From Sphingomonas sinipercae (GTDB lineage Bacteria; Pseudomonadota; Alphaproteobacteria; Sphingomonadales; Sphingomonadaceae), in contig NZ_CP049871.1 of the NCBI RefSeq assembly GCF_011302055.1, positions 268,501-332,500 of the forward strand: 64,000 nucleotides of DNA, in the 5' to 3' direction. Numbering within the stretch: the first letter of the stretch is position 1; each line of letters begins with the position of its first letter. Positions 34,828-44,484 of the stretch are shown piece after piece. The notes under the pieces were generated by a model, which did no database searches, had not been told where the DNA came from, and saw only the letters and a list, made by a program, of their open reading frames with translations. Both the position numbers and the translations under genes were made by a program.

Positions 34828-36243
34828 ATGTACCGCCTTTTGACGTTCGCCGCCTTGGTGATCCTGTCCTCGTCCGCGCAGGCCCACGTGAAGTGGTTCG
34901 AGGAATTTGAGGTGGCGCAAAGCCCGGTCCCGATCCTGACCACGCTGGCACTGCCATACTTCTGGCTGGGCATGGGCCTGGTCCTGGCCTTCTTCCTGAC
35001 GACCACCATGCTGGAACGGCGGGCGCCCGGCATCGCTGTCAGCAGGGGCCTCGACAAGGCGACCCGGCTGCTGCGCGACAATGCCGACGCCTTCCTAATC
35101 GCCGTCATCTTCGCTTTCTTCGTTGCGCTCTACGCCGTCGGCGGATCCTACCTGACGCCGGAGCTGAAGACCCGGTCCGAGCTGATCCCGTGGGCGCAGC
35201 TGGTCATTGCCTTGCTGGCCCTCGCGCGGCGGACTCGGCCGATCGCGGCGATTGCGATCGTCCTGCTGTGGCTGGTCGCGATGGGCAATTACGACCTGTT
35301 CCACCTCTACGATTATCTCGCGCTGGGCCTTGGCCTGGCCGGCTATCTGCTGCTGTCGGGCATGAAGGACGGCGCGTGGCATGATCGCCGTTTCGCGGTC
35401 CTGCGCTGGGGCGTGGCGCTGGCGCTAATGTGGTCGAGCATGGAAAAGCTCATGTACCCGCAGTGGTTCACGCCGCTGCTTGAAGAAAAGCCGTTCCTGG
35501 CCTTCGGCATCCCGTTCGGCCCGTACACGACGATGGCGGGGGTCGCCGAATTCACGCTTGGGTTCGGGCTGTTGTGGACCTCGCTGATCCGGCGGCTGAG
35601 CGCGGCGGCGCTGTTCCTGTTGATGTTTTCGGCGGTCTATCCGTTCGGGCGGGTCGACATGATCGGCCATGCGACGATCCTTGCGGCGCTGCTGGTCGTC
35701 ATCGCCGATCCGGCGCCGCGCGAAGCGCTGGAAGTCGCGCCGCACGATCGCCGCTCGACCTGGTGGGTGCCGGTCGGGCTGGTGATTGCCCTGGCGGTGA
35801 CGATGATCTCCTACTCCGGGCAGCATTACGTCATTTACAAGCAGGCGACGGGACCACTGGCGGCGCTTCTGCGGCCGGAAAGCAAGCGCCCGCCATCGTC
35901 GCAATCGGGGGTCGGCCCGGGCGCTTTCTGGCGCGGGCAGGAGCATTATCATGGCCAGCCGGGGCCCGAGGCAGACCCGGCGACCGCGGCCATGATGGAA
36001 GCGATGGACGCGATGCAGGCCGACATGAACGGGGTTCGCATGACCGGCGACGTCGACCGCGATTTCGTCGCAATGATGGTCCCGCATCACCAGTCGGCGG
36101 TCGCGATGGCGCAAGCCTACCTGCAAAGCGGTCGCGACCCGCAGCTGCGCGCGCTTGCCCAGCATATCGTCGACAGCCAGCAGCAGGAGATCCGACAGAT
36201 GCAATCGCGCGGCGCAGCTGCGGGAGCGCACGCCGGCCACTGA
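34828..36243 (+). CDS. membrane protein with C-terminal DUF305 domain (fusion)
   Basis: A 471-residue protein with a cleavable-type signal (SSSAQA-HVKWFEEF), then about eight TM segments up to residue 335. The membrane part is DoxX-like in character (YTTMAGVAEFTLGFGLLWTS, PFGRVDMIGHATILAALL). A linker follows and then a DUF305 domain at about 400-460: DFVAMMVPHHQSAVAMAQAYL and HIVDSQQQEIRQMQS. The HH pair and Met/His-rich EHYHGQP...MMEAMDAMQ stretch are typical of copper- or silver-associated DUF305 proteins. GGAGTGA precedes the ATG. A periplasmic metal-binding role and low-oxygen control are inferred. Confidence 0.82.
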   Translation: MYRLLTFAALVILSSSAQAHVKWFEEFEVAQSPVPILTTLALPYFWLGMGLVLAFFLTTTMLERRAPGIAVSRGLDKATRLLRDNADAFLIAVIFAFFVALYAVGGSYLTPELKTRSELIPWAQLVIALLALARRTRPIAAIAIVLLWLVAMGNYDLFHLYDYLALGLGLAGYLLLSGMKDGAWHDRRFAVLRWGVALALMWSSMEKLMYPQWFTPLLEEKPFLAFGIPFGPYTTMAGVAEFTLGFGLLWTSLIRRLSAAALFLLMFSAVYPFGRVDMIGHATILAALLVVIADPAPREALEVAPHDRRSTWWVPVGLVIALAVTMISYSGQHYVIYKQATGPLAALLRPESKRPPSSQSGVGPGAFWRGQEHYHGQPGPEADPATAAMMEAMDAMQADMNGVRMTGDVDRDFVAMMVPHHQSAVAMAQAYLQSGRDPQLRALAQHIVDSQQQEIRQMQSRGAAAGAHAGH

Positions 36244-36321
36244 CACGGGCTTTGGTCTATCACCGGCATCGACCGGCGGCCCGCCGCGTTCCCACCAGCA
36301 AACAGCGATGGGAGAACGAAG

Positions 36322-36771
36322 ATGGCCGAGATGACGATCGAGCAACTGAGCGAAAAGATGCGCGACATCGATTTCTGCATGCTGACGACGATCAGCGACG
36401 GCGGGCTGGCGGCGCGGCCGATGTCGAACAACCGCGAAGTCGCCTTCGACGGCGACTGCTTCTTCTTCAGCGACGGCGACAGCCGCACGGTCAAGGACCT
36501 GGAACGCGACCCGACCGCGGGCCTGAGCTTCCAGGGCAGCGGCGGGCTGATGGGCGTGGTCGGCAAGCCCGGCATCTTCATCGCCATTGAAGGCAAGGGC
36601 GAGCTGATCCGCGACAAGGCGCAGTTCGAGAAGCGCTGGCAAAAAGGGCTGGAACGCTGGTGGCCGCAAGGGATCGACACGCCGGGCCTGACGCTGATCA
36701 AGGTCAAGGCCGACCGCGTGCATTATTGGGATGGCGGCGATGAAGGGGAGGTCAAGCTGACCAGCGCCTGA
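36322..36771 (+). CDS. pyridoxamine 5'-phosphate oxidase-like (general stress) protein
   Basis: A 149-residue FMN-binding split-barrel protein with DIDFCMLTTISDGGLAARPM, FFFSDGDSRTVKDLERDP and a C-terminal LIKVKADRVHYWD typical of the general stress protein 26-like branch. Flavin binding is a family property; the substrate is unknown. GGAGAACGAAG gives the ribosome binding site. It lies 78 bases downstream of the DUF305 fusion gene and may share its transcript. Confidence 0.9.
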   Translation: MAEMTIEQLSEKMRDIDFCMLTTISDGGLAARPMSNNREVAFDGDCFFFSDGDSRTVKDLERDPTAGLSFQGSGGLMGVVGKPGIFIAIEGKGELIRDKAQFEKRWQKGLERWWPQGIDTPGLTLIKVKADRVHYWDGGDEGEVKLTSA

Positions 36772-36805
36772 CCCGCAGGAGCCGCAAGATCGGCGCTTAA
36801 CGTCA

Positions 36806-36844
36806 CTAAAGTCACGCGGTCGTGCAGCATTTTCGTGACTTTAG
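36806..36844. repeat. 11-base perfect inverted repeat
   Basis: CTAAAGTCACG and CGTGACTTTAG flank a 17-base loop. It lies 35 bases after the PNPOx-like gene and before the region of gene remnants. It could terminate transcription or mark an insertion end. The 200 bases 36772-36973 hold nothing else that I recognise. Confidence 0.5.
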
Positions 36845-36973
36845 CGGGCGGGTCGGCAGCCTCGGCGAGACGGCGAATCGCGCCGTGATGCACCGACGGC
36901 GGCACCGGGCGATTCCAGCACGAAGGCCCGCCTGTAGGACAGCAAAATCGGCCGGCGCGTGGTAAGCGGCGGG

Positions 36974-37362
36974 ATGGCCGGCGACCCTTTCAACCTGCAG
37001 CGCTTCGTCGATTCGCAAGGCGGCGGCGTGTACGAACAGGCGCTGGCCGAGTTACGAGCCGGCGAGAAACGCAGCCACTGGATCTGGTCCCGTCGCAGAC
37101 GCGGACAGTCCCCCGGACTGCTCGCCCATGCTCCGTCCCCCAGCACCGCGACCTGGGGCGAAGCGAGATGGCGCAATATTACGGCCTGTCAGGCGAGGAT
37201 GAGGCGCGGGCGTATTTGGCGCATCCGCTGCTTGGGCCGCGGTATCGCGAGTGCGTCGCGGCGGTGCGCGCGTGGGTGGATGAAGGCCGAAGCCTGGAGA
37301 CGATCTTCGGCACCCTCGACGCGATGAAGTTCAGGTCGAGCGTGGAGATTTTCGCGCTTTAG
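36974..37362 (+). pseudogene. DUF1810 family protein, broken
   Basis: Residues MAGDPFNLQRFVDSQGGGVYEQ and AELRAGEKRSHWIW (36974-37087) match the start of DUF1810 proteins. The expected FVFPQ...GLG.SP segment is then replaced by about 80 unrelated bases. The family sequence resumes in another frame at 37168 with DEARAYLAHPLLGPRYRECV and IFGTLDAMKFRSSVEIF, and stops early, lacking the usual C-terminal helix. The gene is therefore disrupted internally and truncated. A second remnant of the same C-terminal part lies at 38020. Confidence 0.8.
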
Positions 37363-37376
37363 GCCAGCGCACAGAA

Positions 37377-37402
37377 AAAGGGGCGGCGAACGCCACCCCT
37401 TT
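37377..37402 (-). terminator. bidirectional terminator hairpin
   Basis: AAAGGGG-C-GGC pairs with GCC-A-CCCCTTT. On the minus strand the stem is followed by TTTTTC, on the plus strand by a weaker T-rich stretch. It separates the DUF1810 remnant from a minus-strand frame ending at 37425. Confidence 0.65.
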
Positions 37403-37424
37403 CCTCGTTCGTTTCGCTCCGCGT

Positions 37425-37530
37425 TCAGGCAGTGCGGATATAATAGAGCCGGATTTTGCGGTCGTAATCGTCCGACCATTCGGGCTCCCGGCCGCCCGCT
37501 GCGCCGGTGGCGGGCAAGCCTGACCGCCTG
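37425..37530 (-). pseudogene. unidentified C-terminal fragment
   Basis: A minus-strand frame ends with WSDDYDRKIRLYYIRTA and a stop immediately before a good minus-strand terminator, as expected for the 3' end of a real gene. No start codon with a ribosome binding site is seen, and the frame runs antisense into the small gene at 37617. It may be a remnant; I do not recognise the family. Confidence 0.3.
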
Positions 37531-37616
37531 GGGTGAAAGCACCGGCGGCGGCGCTTCTTGGTCCGACTCGGCCGCAAGGCGTATGGTGGAGCCCCCGTCA
37601 GCAAAGGAGGCTCCAG

Positions 37617-37772
37617 ATGCGACGGCTTGGCGATATCGTGCACTTCGATGCCCGCGATGATTTCAGCGAGGGCGATCACCAGGAGTATGTTGAAAGCGGT
37701 CTGCGCGACATGCTGCTAATCGGTGGCGCGGCGGTGCTGCTGATCGGCGGTTTCGTGGCATCGCTGCTTTAG
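37617..37772 (+). CDS. 51-residue protein with a C-terminal membrane helix
   Basis: MRRLGDIVHFDARDDFSEGD is followed by HQEYVESGLRDM and a hydrophobic tail LLIGGAAVLLIGGFVASLL, so it would be tail-anchored. A near-perfect AAAGGAGG ribosome binding site precedes the ATG by 8 bases, which argues for a real gene although it stands among remnants. The acidic central part and lack of cysteines give no functional hint. Confidence 0.6.
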   Translation: MRRLGDIVHFDARDDFSEGDHQEYVESGLRDMLLIGGAAVLLIGGFVASLL

Positions 37773-37805
37773 CGCGCGCGGGGTGCCTGAAGACGGGGCG
37801 CAGGC

Positions 37806-38014
37806 CTAGCGCGCGGGCTGCGTATTCTCGCCTTCGCGCGAGCCAGTCGCGCCGGGATGCGCCTGCGGCCGGGCGATGTGGCGCTTCATTTCGGCAATCT
37901 CGCGCACCTGCGCCGCGATGATGGCATCGGTCCGCTTGCTCGTCATGATCGCGAGCGAATGGTGTGGGATCATCGCCTCCATATAGGCCACGTCCCCCAC
38001 CGTTTCCTGGCGCG
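37806..38014 (-). pseudogene. DUF305 domain remnant
   Basis: The minus strand encodes VAYMEAMIPHHSLAIMTSKR followed by IIAAQVREIAEMKRHIA, the core of a DUF305 domain with about ten residues missing between the two halves. The upstream (minus-strand) end runs into an antisense DUF1810 fragment, so no signal peptide or native start remains. It is a different sequence from the DUF305 domain at 36 kb. Confidence 0.65.
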
Positions 38015-38019
38015 CACCA

Positions 38020-38089
38020 GCCACAGACGATCTTCGGCGCGCTCGATGCGATGAAATTCAGGTCGGGCGTGGACATTTTCGGGCTGTAG
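38020..38089 (+). pseudogene. second DUF1810 remnant (C-terminal piece)
   Basis: The frame reads QTIFGALDAMKFRSGVDIFGL and a stop, matching the tail of the DUF1810 remnant at 37300-37362 at most positions in protein and DNA. Nothing of the N-terminal part is present. The stop occurs at the same place as in the first remnant, suggesting both derive from one already truncated copy. Confidence 0.7.
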
Positions 38090-38116
38090 AAGATGACCGG
38101 CAGGGAGGTGGACGCG

Positions 38117-38557
38117 ATGGAAAACGATTCCGGATCGATCGAGGGCAAGTGCCTGTGCGGCGCCGTGACGGTGCGGGCAGTGCCGCGCCGGCGCACGGTC
38201 GAGGCCTGCCATTGCACGATGTGCCGCAAGTGGAGCGGGGGCGCTTACCTGGGCGTCCAGTGCGGCAGCGAAGTCGAGTTTTCGGGGGCGGAGCATATCG
38301 TGCGCTACCGATCCTCACAGTGGGCGGAGCGCGGCTTTTGCGGGCGCTGCGGAAGCAGCCTTTTCTTCCACTATTTGCCGGGCGACGGCTACGGCCTGCT
38401 CGCCGGCCTGTTCGACGACGACGCGCTGGAGCCGCTCGCCGAAGAAATCTTCATCGACGAAAAGCCGGCCTATTACGCCTTCGCCGGCAATGCCGAGAAG
38501 CTGACCGGGGCGCAGGTGATGGCGAAATTCGGCGTTGGCGAGAGCGGGGGCGGCTGA
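38117..38557 (+). CDS. GFA family protein (glutathione-dependent formaldehyde-activating enzyme-like)
   Basis: A 146-residue zinc protein with the GFA/CENP-V cysteine pattern: GKCLCGAVTVRA, ACHCTMCRKWSGG and GFCGRCGSSLFF. Members bind zinc through these cysteines; true formaldehyde activation is shown for few. GGGAGGTG lies at good spacing from the ATG at 38117, favouring it over the ATG at 38093. The C-terminus is complete (EKLTGAQVMAKFG), so the gene seems intact within a region of remnants. Confidence 0.88.
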   Translation: MENDSGSIEGKCLCGAVTVRAVPRRRTVEACHCTMCRKWSGGAYLGVQCGSEVEFSGAEHIVRYRSSQWAERGFCGRCGSSLFFHYLPGDGYGLLAGLFDDDALEPLAEEIFIDEKPAYYAFAGNAEKLTGAQVMAKFGVGESGGG

Positions 38558-38576
38558 ACGACCGGCGGCGGCGCGC

Positions 38577-38782
38577 TTAGCCGCGATGCCACGCCAGCGT
38601 GGGCGCGACGAGGGCCTTGGCGTGGCCGTGGCCCATCTCATGCTCCGCCTTCAGCCAGGCGACCAGCTCCATGTGCTTCGACGGCGGACGGGCGCGGATC
38701 AGCGCCTTCCACTCCGCGATCTGGCGGTAGGTGTCTTGATCGAGGGGAATTAGGAGGCGGGGCCTTTGATGGGGGTGGTCAT
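38577..38782 (-). pseudogene. DUF4287 family protein with nonsense codon and frameshift
   Basis: From the ATG at 38782 the frame reads MTTPIKGPAS, then TAA where the family has a tyrosine, then FPSI before the frame is lost by small deletions. The remaining family sequence IAEWKALIRARPPSKHMELV and AEHEMGHGHAKALVA continues intact in another frame to 38577. The gene therefore has at least two lesions. It stands directly next to the lower-GC DarTG segment. Confidence 0.75.
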
Positions 38783-38840
38783 CGGGTCTGTTCAAGAATT
38801 CGCCGTCAGAGGCAGCCAAGCGCAGCAGGCGCTGACGGCA

Positions 38841-39884
38841 TCATGCATCTGACAACCACCCTTCCTCAATTAGGCGAGCTATGGCGATGCCTATCTGCCG
38901 TTCCGTAAAGCTAGATTTTCGTACGTTCCAAGCGGCGCAGAAATTCTTAATCTCCGGCACAGCTGTGGATCCTATCTCGGTAGCTGCCCAGTGGGTCGTC
39001 GCTAATAACTCGAGCCCCACGGGGGTTTCGAAACCTTCGATGAGTCTGTCGATGCCCTCCAACCGTCGCTCAGTGTCGACATCTGAGCTTAACACCGCCG
39101 CTGCCTCTTCGACTGCAGTCGGCACTAGCGAAATTTTCTTGAACGGCTGGTCGCCTCCGTCACCGTAGCCAGCCGTATAATATCCTTCCATGTCACTCAG
39201 GACGTGGCGAAGATTGTCAGCGTACGGACCGTAATGGCCCTTAACGAAGCGGAGCCTCATGGGCAGCCCGGAAGTCTGGAGGAAGTAAACGAGCTTGTGA
39301 ACTTCTAACAGAGTGACATACGGCTCCATTAGCCCGCGAACATACCTGTCCATAATGCTCACGAGAGCTGCACGGTATGGCGTGAGTTGAGGGGCAGACT
39401 TTCTTTTGTGACGCGCCATTCTGTCGCTATCTGCATGCGGCTCAAAGACGAGAATGTCGACGTCTTCGATGCTTTCAAGAGCATCAATAATTCTAGCTTT
39501 CACGGCGGGCCAAGGTAAGCCGCCAAGGCCACTCCCCAGGGGAGGTATGGCAACCGACTTCACTTTCAATCGCTGCAGCTCTTCTCGTAGAGCAAACAAA
39601 CCAGATTCGATATCCTCGAGCTTACTATTGCCTTTCCAGTGGCGCTTTGTCGGGAAATTGATGATGTACTTCGGATTAGTCATCTCACCAGTATGGTGAA
39701 CGTACATCTTACCTGGGACGACTTCGCCAGCTGCGCATGCCGCGGCGTACGAAGAGAAGTTTGCCGGGTACATCTTTTTGAATTGCAGAGCGATTCCTCG
39801 CCCCATAATGCCCACGCAGTTTACCGTGTTCACCAACGCCTCTGCGTCGCTATTAAGCAGATCCCCGCGTGCGAATCTAATCAT
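38841..39884 (-). CDS. darG: DarG-type macro-domain antitoxin (DNA ADP-ribosylglycohydrolase)
   Basis: The 347-residue protein starts with a macro domain (about 1-155): IRFARGDLLNSDAEALVNTV, GIMGRGIALQFKKMYP and IPPLGSGLGGLPW. A C-terminal helical domain (170-347) with LLEVHKLVYFLQTSGLPMRL is typical of DarG. DarG removes ADP-ribose from DNA and also binds the toxin. It begins 15 bases after the DarT stop with GGGGAGG upstream. GC content is visibly lower than in neighbouring genes (about half G+C), suggesting acquisition by transfer. Confidence 0.9.
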   Translation of the reverse strand: MIRFARGDLLNSDAEALVNTVNCVGIMGRGIALQFKKMYPANFSSYAAACAAGEVVPGKMYVHHTGEMTNPKYIINFPTKRHWKGNSKLEDIESGLFALREELQRLKVKSVAIPPLGSGLGGLPWPAVKARIIDALESIEDVDILVFEPHADSDRMARHKRKSAPQLTPYRAALVSIMDRYVRGLMEPYVTLLEVHKLVYFLQTSGLPMRLRFVKGHYGPYADNLRHVLSDMEGYYTAGYGDGGDQPFKKISLVPTAVEEAAAVLSSDVDTERRLEGIDRLIEGFETPVGLELLATTHWAATEIGSTAVPEIKNFCAAWNVRKSSFTERQIGIAIARLIEEGWLSDA

Positions 39885-39899
39885 GCCGAGGCCTCCCCA

Positions 39900-40547
39900 C
39901 TAGTAGTACCATCCCGACATACGCTGAACGAGCGGCCGGTGAGGCTGGCCCTGCAAGGCCTGCGCCACCTGCATTGCGATCGGGTCTGAATGAGTCCCAA
40001 CACGATCGAACAGTTCCCATGGGAAGAAGTCGTGGACCAGTAACTCAGACTGTTTTGCCTCCTTCACCTCAGGGTCGGTGAACATCGTTCTCGGTATGAG
40101 GTCCCATCGTAGTTCATCAAGACTCCCCCGATGCGCTCGAAATTCTGTAAAGACGGCGGTCGCGTTACCTAAGCTGAAGGCCCACGGGACCTCTTGCTCT
40201 TCCACCCAGTCCAACACACGAGCCAAGTCGGCTTCCAGATGGATAATCGGCTGCTGACCGCCTCGGTACGCCAGGGCCGGATGGTTGGCCATGTGTATCA
40301 CATAAAGCATGATTGATCTAGAACAAAAGTAGAACGGCACATAGTCGCCGACGAAGGTTCTAGGCCGAACGTCTACCTGCCGACGCAGCCGTGTAGCCTT
40401 CAAATCGCCCATTCCGATCGTGGTACCGCACGCCCCGGCGGCGCGCATACGCGCGTCACTTAAAAGACCGCCTGCCGCTAGAATGCTAGGGAGCCGGTCG
40501 ATGTGTACAATGTGGTAGATCTTGGCGTTGGCCGGACATGGCGGCAT
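39900..40547 (-). CDS. darT: DarT-type DNA ADP-ribosyltransferase toxin (DUF4433)
   Basis: The 215-residue protein matches DarT: KIYHIVHIDRLPSILAAGGL, the NAD-pocket VPFYFCSRSIMLYVI, FSLGNATAVFTEF and the segment EAKQSELLVHDFFPW, whose Glu corresponds to the catalytic Glu of the family's K-XX-E-LV motif. DarT modifies thymidine in single-stranded DNA and blocks replication unless DarG reverses it. DarTG systems also act in phage defence. It precedes darG in one operon; low GC and adjacent gene remnants point to horizontal acquisition. Confidence 0.9.
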   Translation of the reverse strand: MPPCPANAKIYHIVHIDRLPSILAAGGLLSDARMRAAGACGTTIGMGDLKATRLRRQVDVRPRTFVGDYVPFYFCSRSIMLYVIHMANHPALAYRGGQQPIIHLEADLARVLDWVEEQEVPWAFSLGNATAVFTEFRAHRGSLDELRWDLIPRTMFTDPEVKEAKQSELLVHDFFPWELFDRVGTHSDPIAMQVAQALQGQPHRPLVQRMSGWYY

Positions 40548-40637
40548 GCCAGTCTACGCTCCCTCCCGCTTATGACCGGGGAATCGTACGGCGCTTGCGC
40601 AGCGACCGCCAGAGTCAATTATGTCACACCCTAGTAT

Positions 40638-40997
<360 letters not shown>

Positions 40998-41022
40998 CTA
41001 CGTTCAGCAAGGGGATGGCTCC

Positions 41023-41727
41023 ATGCCCATCTTGAACACGCATCCCGAACGGCATTTGGTCGAGCGCATCGGCTGGCTTCGCGCCGCGGTCCTCGGCGCC
41101 AATGACGGGATCGTGTCGACCGCCAGCCTGATCGTCGGCGTCGCCGCGGCGGCGTCGGGGCGGGGCGAGATATTGCTTGCCGGCGTGGCCGGGCTGGTCG
41201 CCGGCGCGATGTCGATGGCGGCGGGCGAATATGTGTCCGTCAGCTCCCAGGCCGACACCGAAGCCGCCGACCTGGCGCGCGAGCGGGCCGAACTGGCCGC
41301 TTCACCCGCGTTCGAGCAATCGGAACTGGCCTCCATCTATGTCCAGCGCGGCCTCGACGAAGCGCTTGCCGGGCAGGTCGCGGAGCAGCTCATGGCCAAG
41401 GACCCCATCGGCGCCCATGCGCGCGACGAGCTGAGCATCACGCACGTCACCACCGCGCGGCCGGTGCAAGCCGCGCTCACTTCGGCCGCGACCTTTACCG
41501 CGGGGGCGGCGCTGCCACTGCTCGCCGCGTGGCTGCTGCCGTCCGGGCCGGCGATGATCACCGGCGTGGCGAGCGCGTCCCTGGTGTTCCTGGCCCTGCT
41601 TGGCGCGGTCGGCGCCAAGGTCGGCGGTGCGCCGATCGCCAAGGCGACGCTGCGCGTGGCCTTCTGGGGCGCGCTGGCGATGGCGATCACGGCCGGGATC
41701 GGCAGGCTGGTCGGGGCCGCTGTCTAG
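41023..41727 (+). CDS. VIT1/CCC1 family metal transporter
   Basis: A 234-residue membrane protein with the VIT signature LRAAVLGANDGIVSTASLIVG in TM1 and AGAMSMAAGEYVSVSSQADTE with metal-binding residues after TM2. A cytosolic helical segment (ELAASPAFEQSELASIY) and three further TM helices follow. Family members move Fe2+ or Mn2+ out of the cytosol or into compartments. AAGGGGATGG precedes the ATG. It is transcribed away from the thiC remnant. Confidence 0.92.
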   Translation: MPILNTHPERHLVERIGWLRAAVLGANDGIVSTASLIVGVAAAASGRGEILLAGVAGLVAGAMSMAAGEYVSVSSQADTEAADLARERAELAASPAFEQSELASIYVQRGLDEALAGQVAEQLMAKDPIGAHARDELSITHVTTARPVQAALTSAATFTAGAALPLLAAWLLPSGPAMITGVASASLVFLALLGAVGAKVGGAPIAKATLRVAFWGALAMAITAGIGRLVGAAV

Positions 41728-41778
41728 GACCGGGCAGCGTCCGGTCGCACTATCGCCCGGCGGTGTCGGTCGAGCGGT

Positions 41779-42282
41779 CTATGGCGCCGGCTTTGGCGCT
41801 GGCGGCCAAGGGGCTTGCGGGAGGCGGTGGGAATATCGGTAGATCACTTGCCATTGGCCGCCCCGGCGGACCCAGGTGTCGGTGACGGCGAAGCGCATCG
41901 CTTCCGCGGGGCGGTCGGGCCGGCGCTTGACCCGCCACAGCCCCTGCGCAAGCGCCACCGCGGTATCGCCGGCGACCGCAACGTCGACTACCTCGACCGC
42001 GAATGCCTCGTGCTGGAACGCGCGCGAATTGCGCATCCATTCAGCCCGGAACGTAAGCCGTTCCTGACCCGCGTCCGTCACGCCCGCCAGCCTGAATTCC
42101 GGGGCAACGATGCGGTCGATGAAGGCGAAGTCCCGCTTGACGAAAGCCTGGCCCCAATCGTGCTCGAGCTTGCGGATTTCGGCGACGATGGCGGCATCGG
42201 CCGGCGGCGGTGCGAGTGCCTGCGGCGTGGCCGGCGCAGGCTGCAACGCGGCCGCTGCAGCGGCGATCAAAAGCGCATTCAT
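41779..42282 (-). CDS. exported NTF2-like / DUF4440 protein
   Basis: A 167-residue protein with a short signal peptide (MNALLIAAAAAALQPAPA) and an NTF2-like domain: IRKLEHDWGQAFVKRDFAFI, VAPEFRLAGVTDAG and DTWVRRGGQWQVIYRYSH. The family covers enzymes and binding proteins with no common substrate. GGGAGG is spaced six bases from the ATG at 42282, preferred over the ATG at 42288. It lies 13 bases downstream of the 54-residue gene that overlaps thiC. Confidence 0.8.
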   Translation of the reverse strand: MNALLIAAAAAALQPAPATPQALAPPPADAAIVAEIRKLEHDWGQAFVKRDFAFIDRIVAPEFRLAGVTDAGQERLTFRAEWMRNSRAFQHEAFAVEVVDVAVAGDTAVALAQGLWRVKRRPDRPAEAMRFAVTDTWVRRGGQWQVIYRYSHRLPQAPWPPAPKPAP

Positions 42283-42295
42283 CGGCATCCTCCCG

Positions 42296-42459
42296 TCAGC
42301 TCGTCCCAATATCCCTTTTGGCCTTATGCTCCGCCACCAGCCGGTCGATCTCGGCGATGCGCAGGCGTTCGGGCGTATCCCTGGGCAGGCCTTTCAGGCG
42401 GCAGGTTGCCCACAACGTCCTGCGTTCGGATTCGAGCTTCTTGAGGTAGAGGTCGGCCA

Positions 42460-42460
<1 letters not shown>
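42296..42460 (-). CDS. 54-residue hypothetical protein coupled to thiC
   Basis: MADLYLKKLESERRTLWATC continues with RLKGLPRDTPERLRIAEIDR to a charged helical end. It resembles short coiled-coil proteins but I do not assign a family. The ATG shares one base with the thiC TGA (TGATG), so it is translated by coupling and should be controlled by the thiC riboswitch. Confidence 0.6.
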
Positions 42461-44476
<2,016 letters not shown>

Positions 44477-44484
44477 AGTCGGGT

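Noticed and set aside
37857..38054. A plus-strand 65-codon frame in the remnant region
   Set aside because: It is antisense to the recognisable DUF305 remnant.
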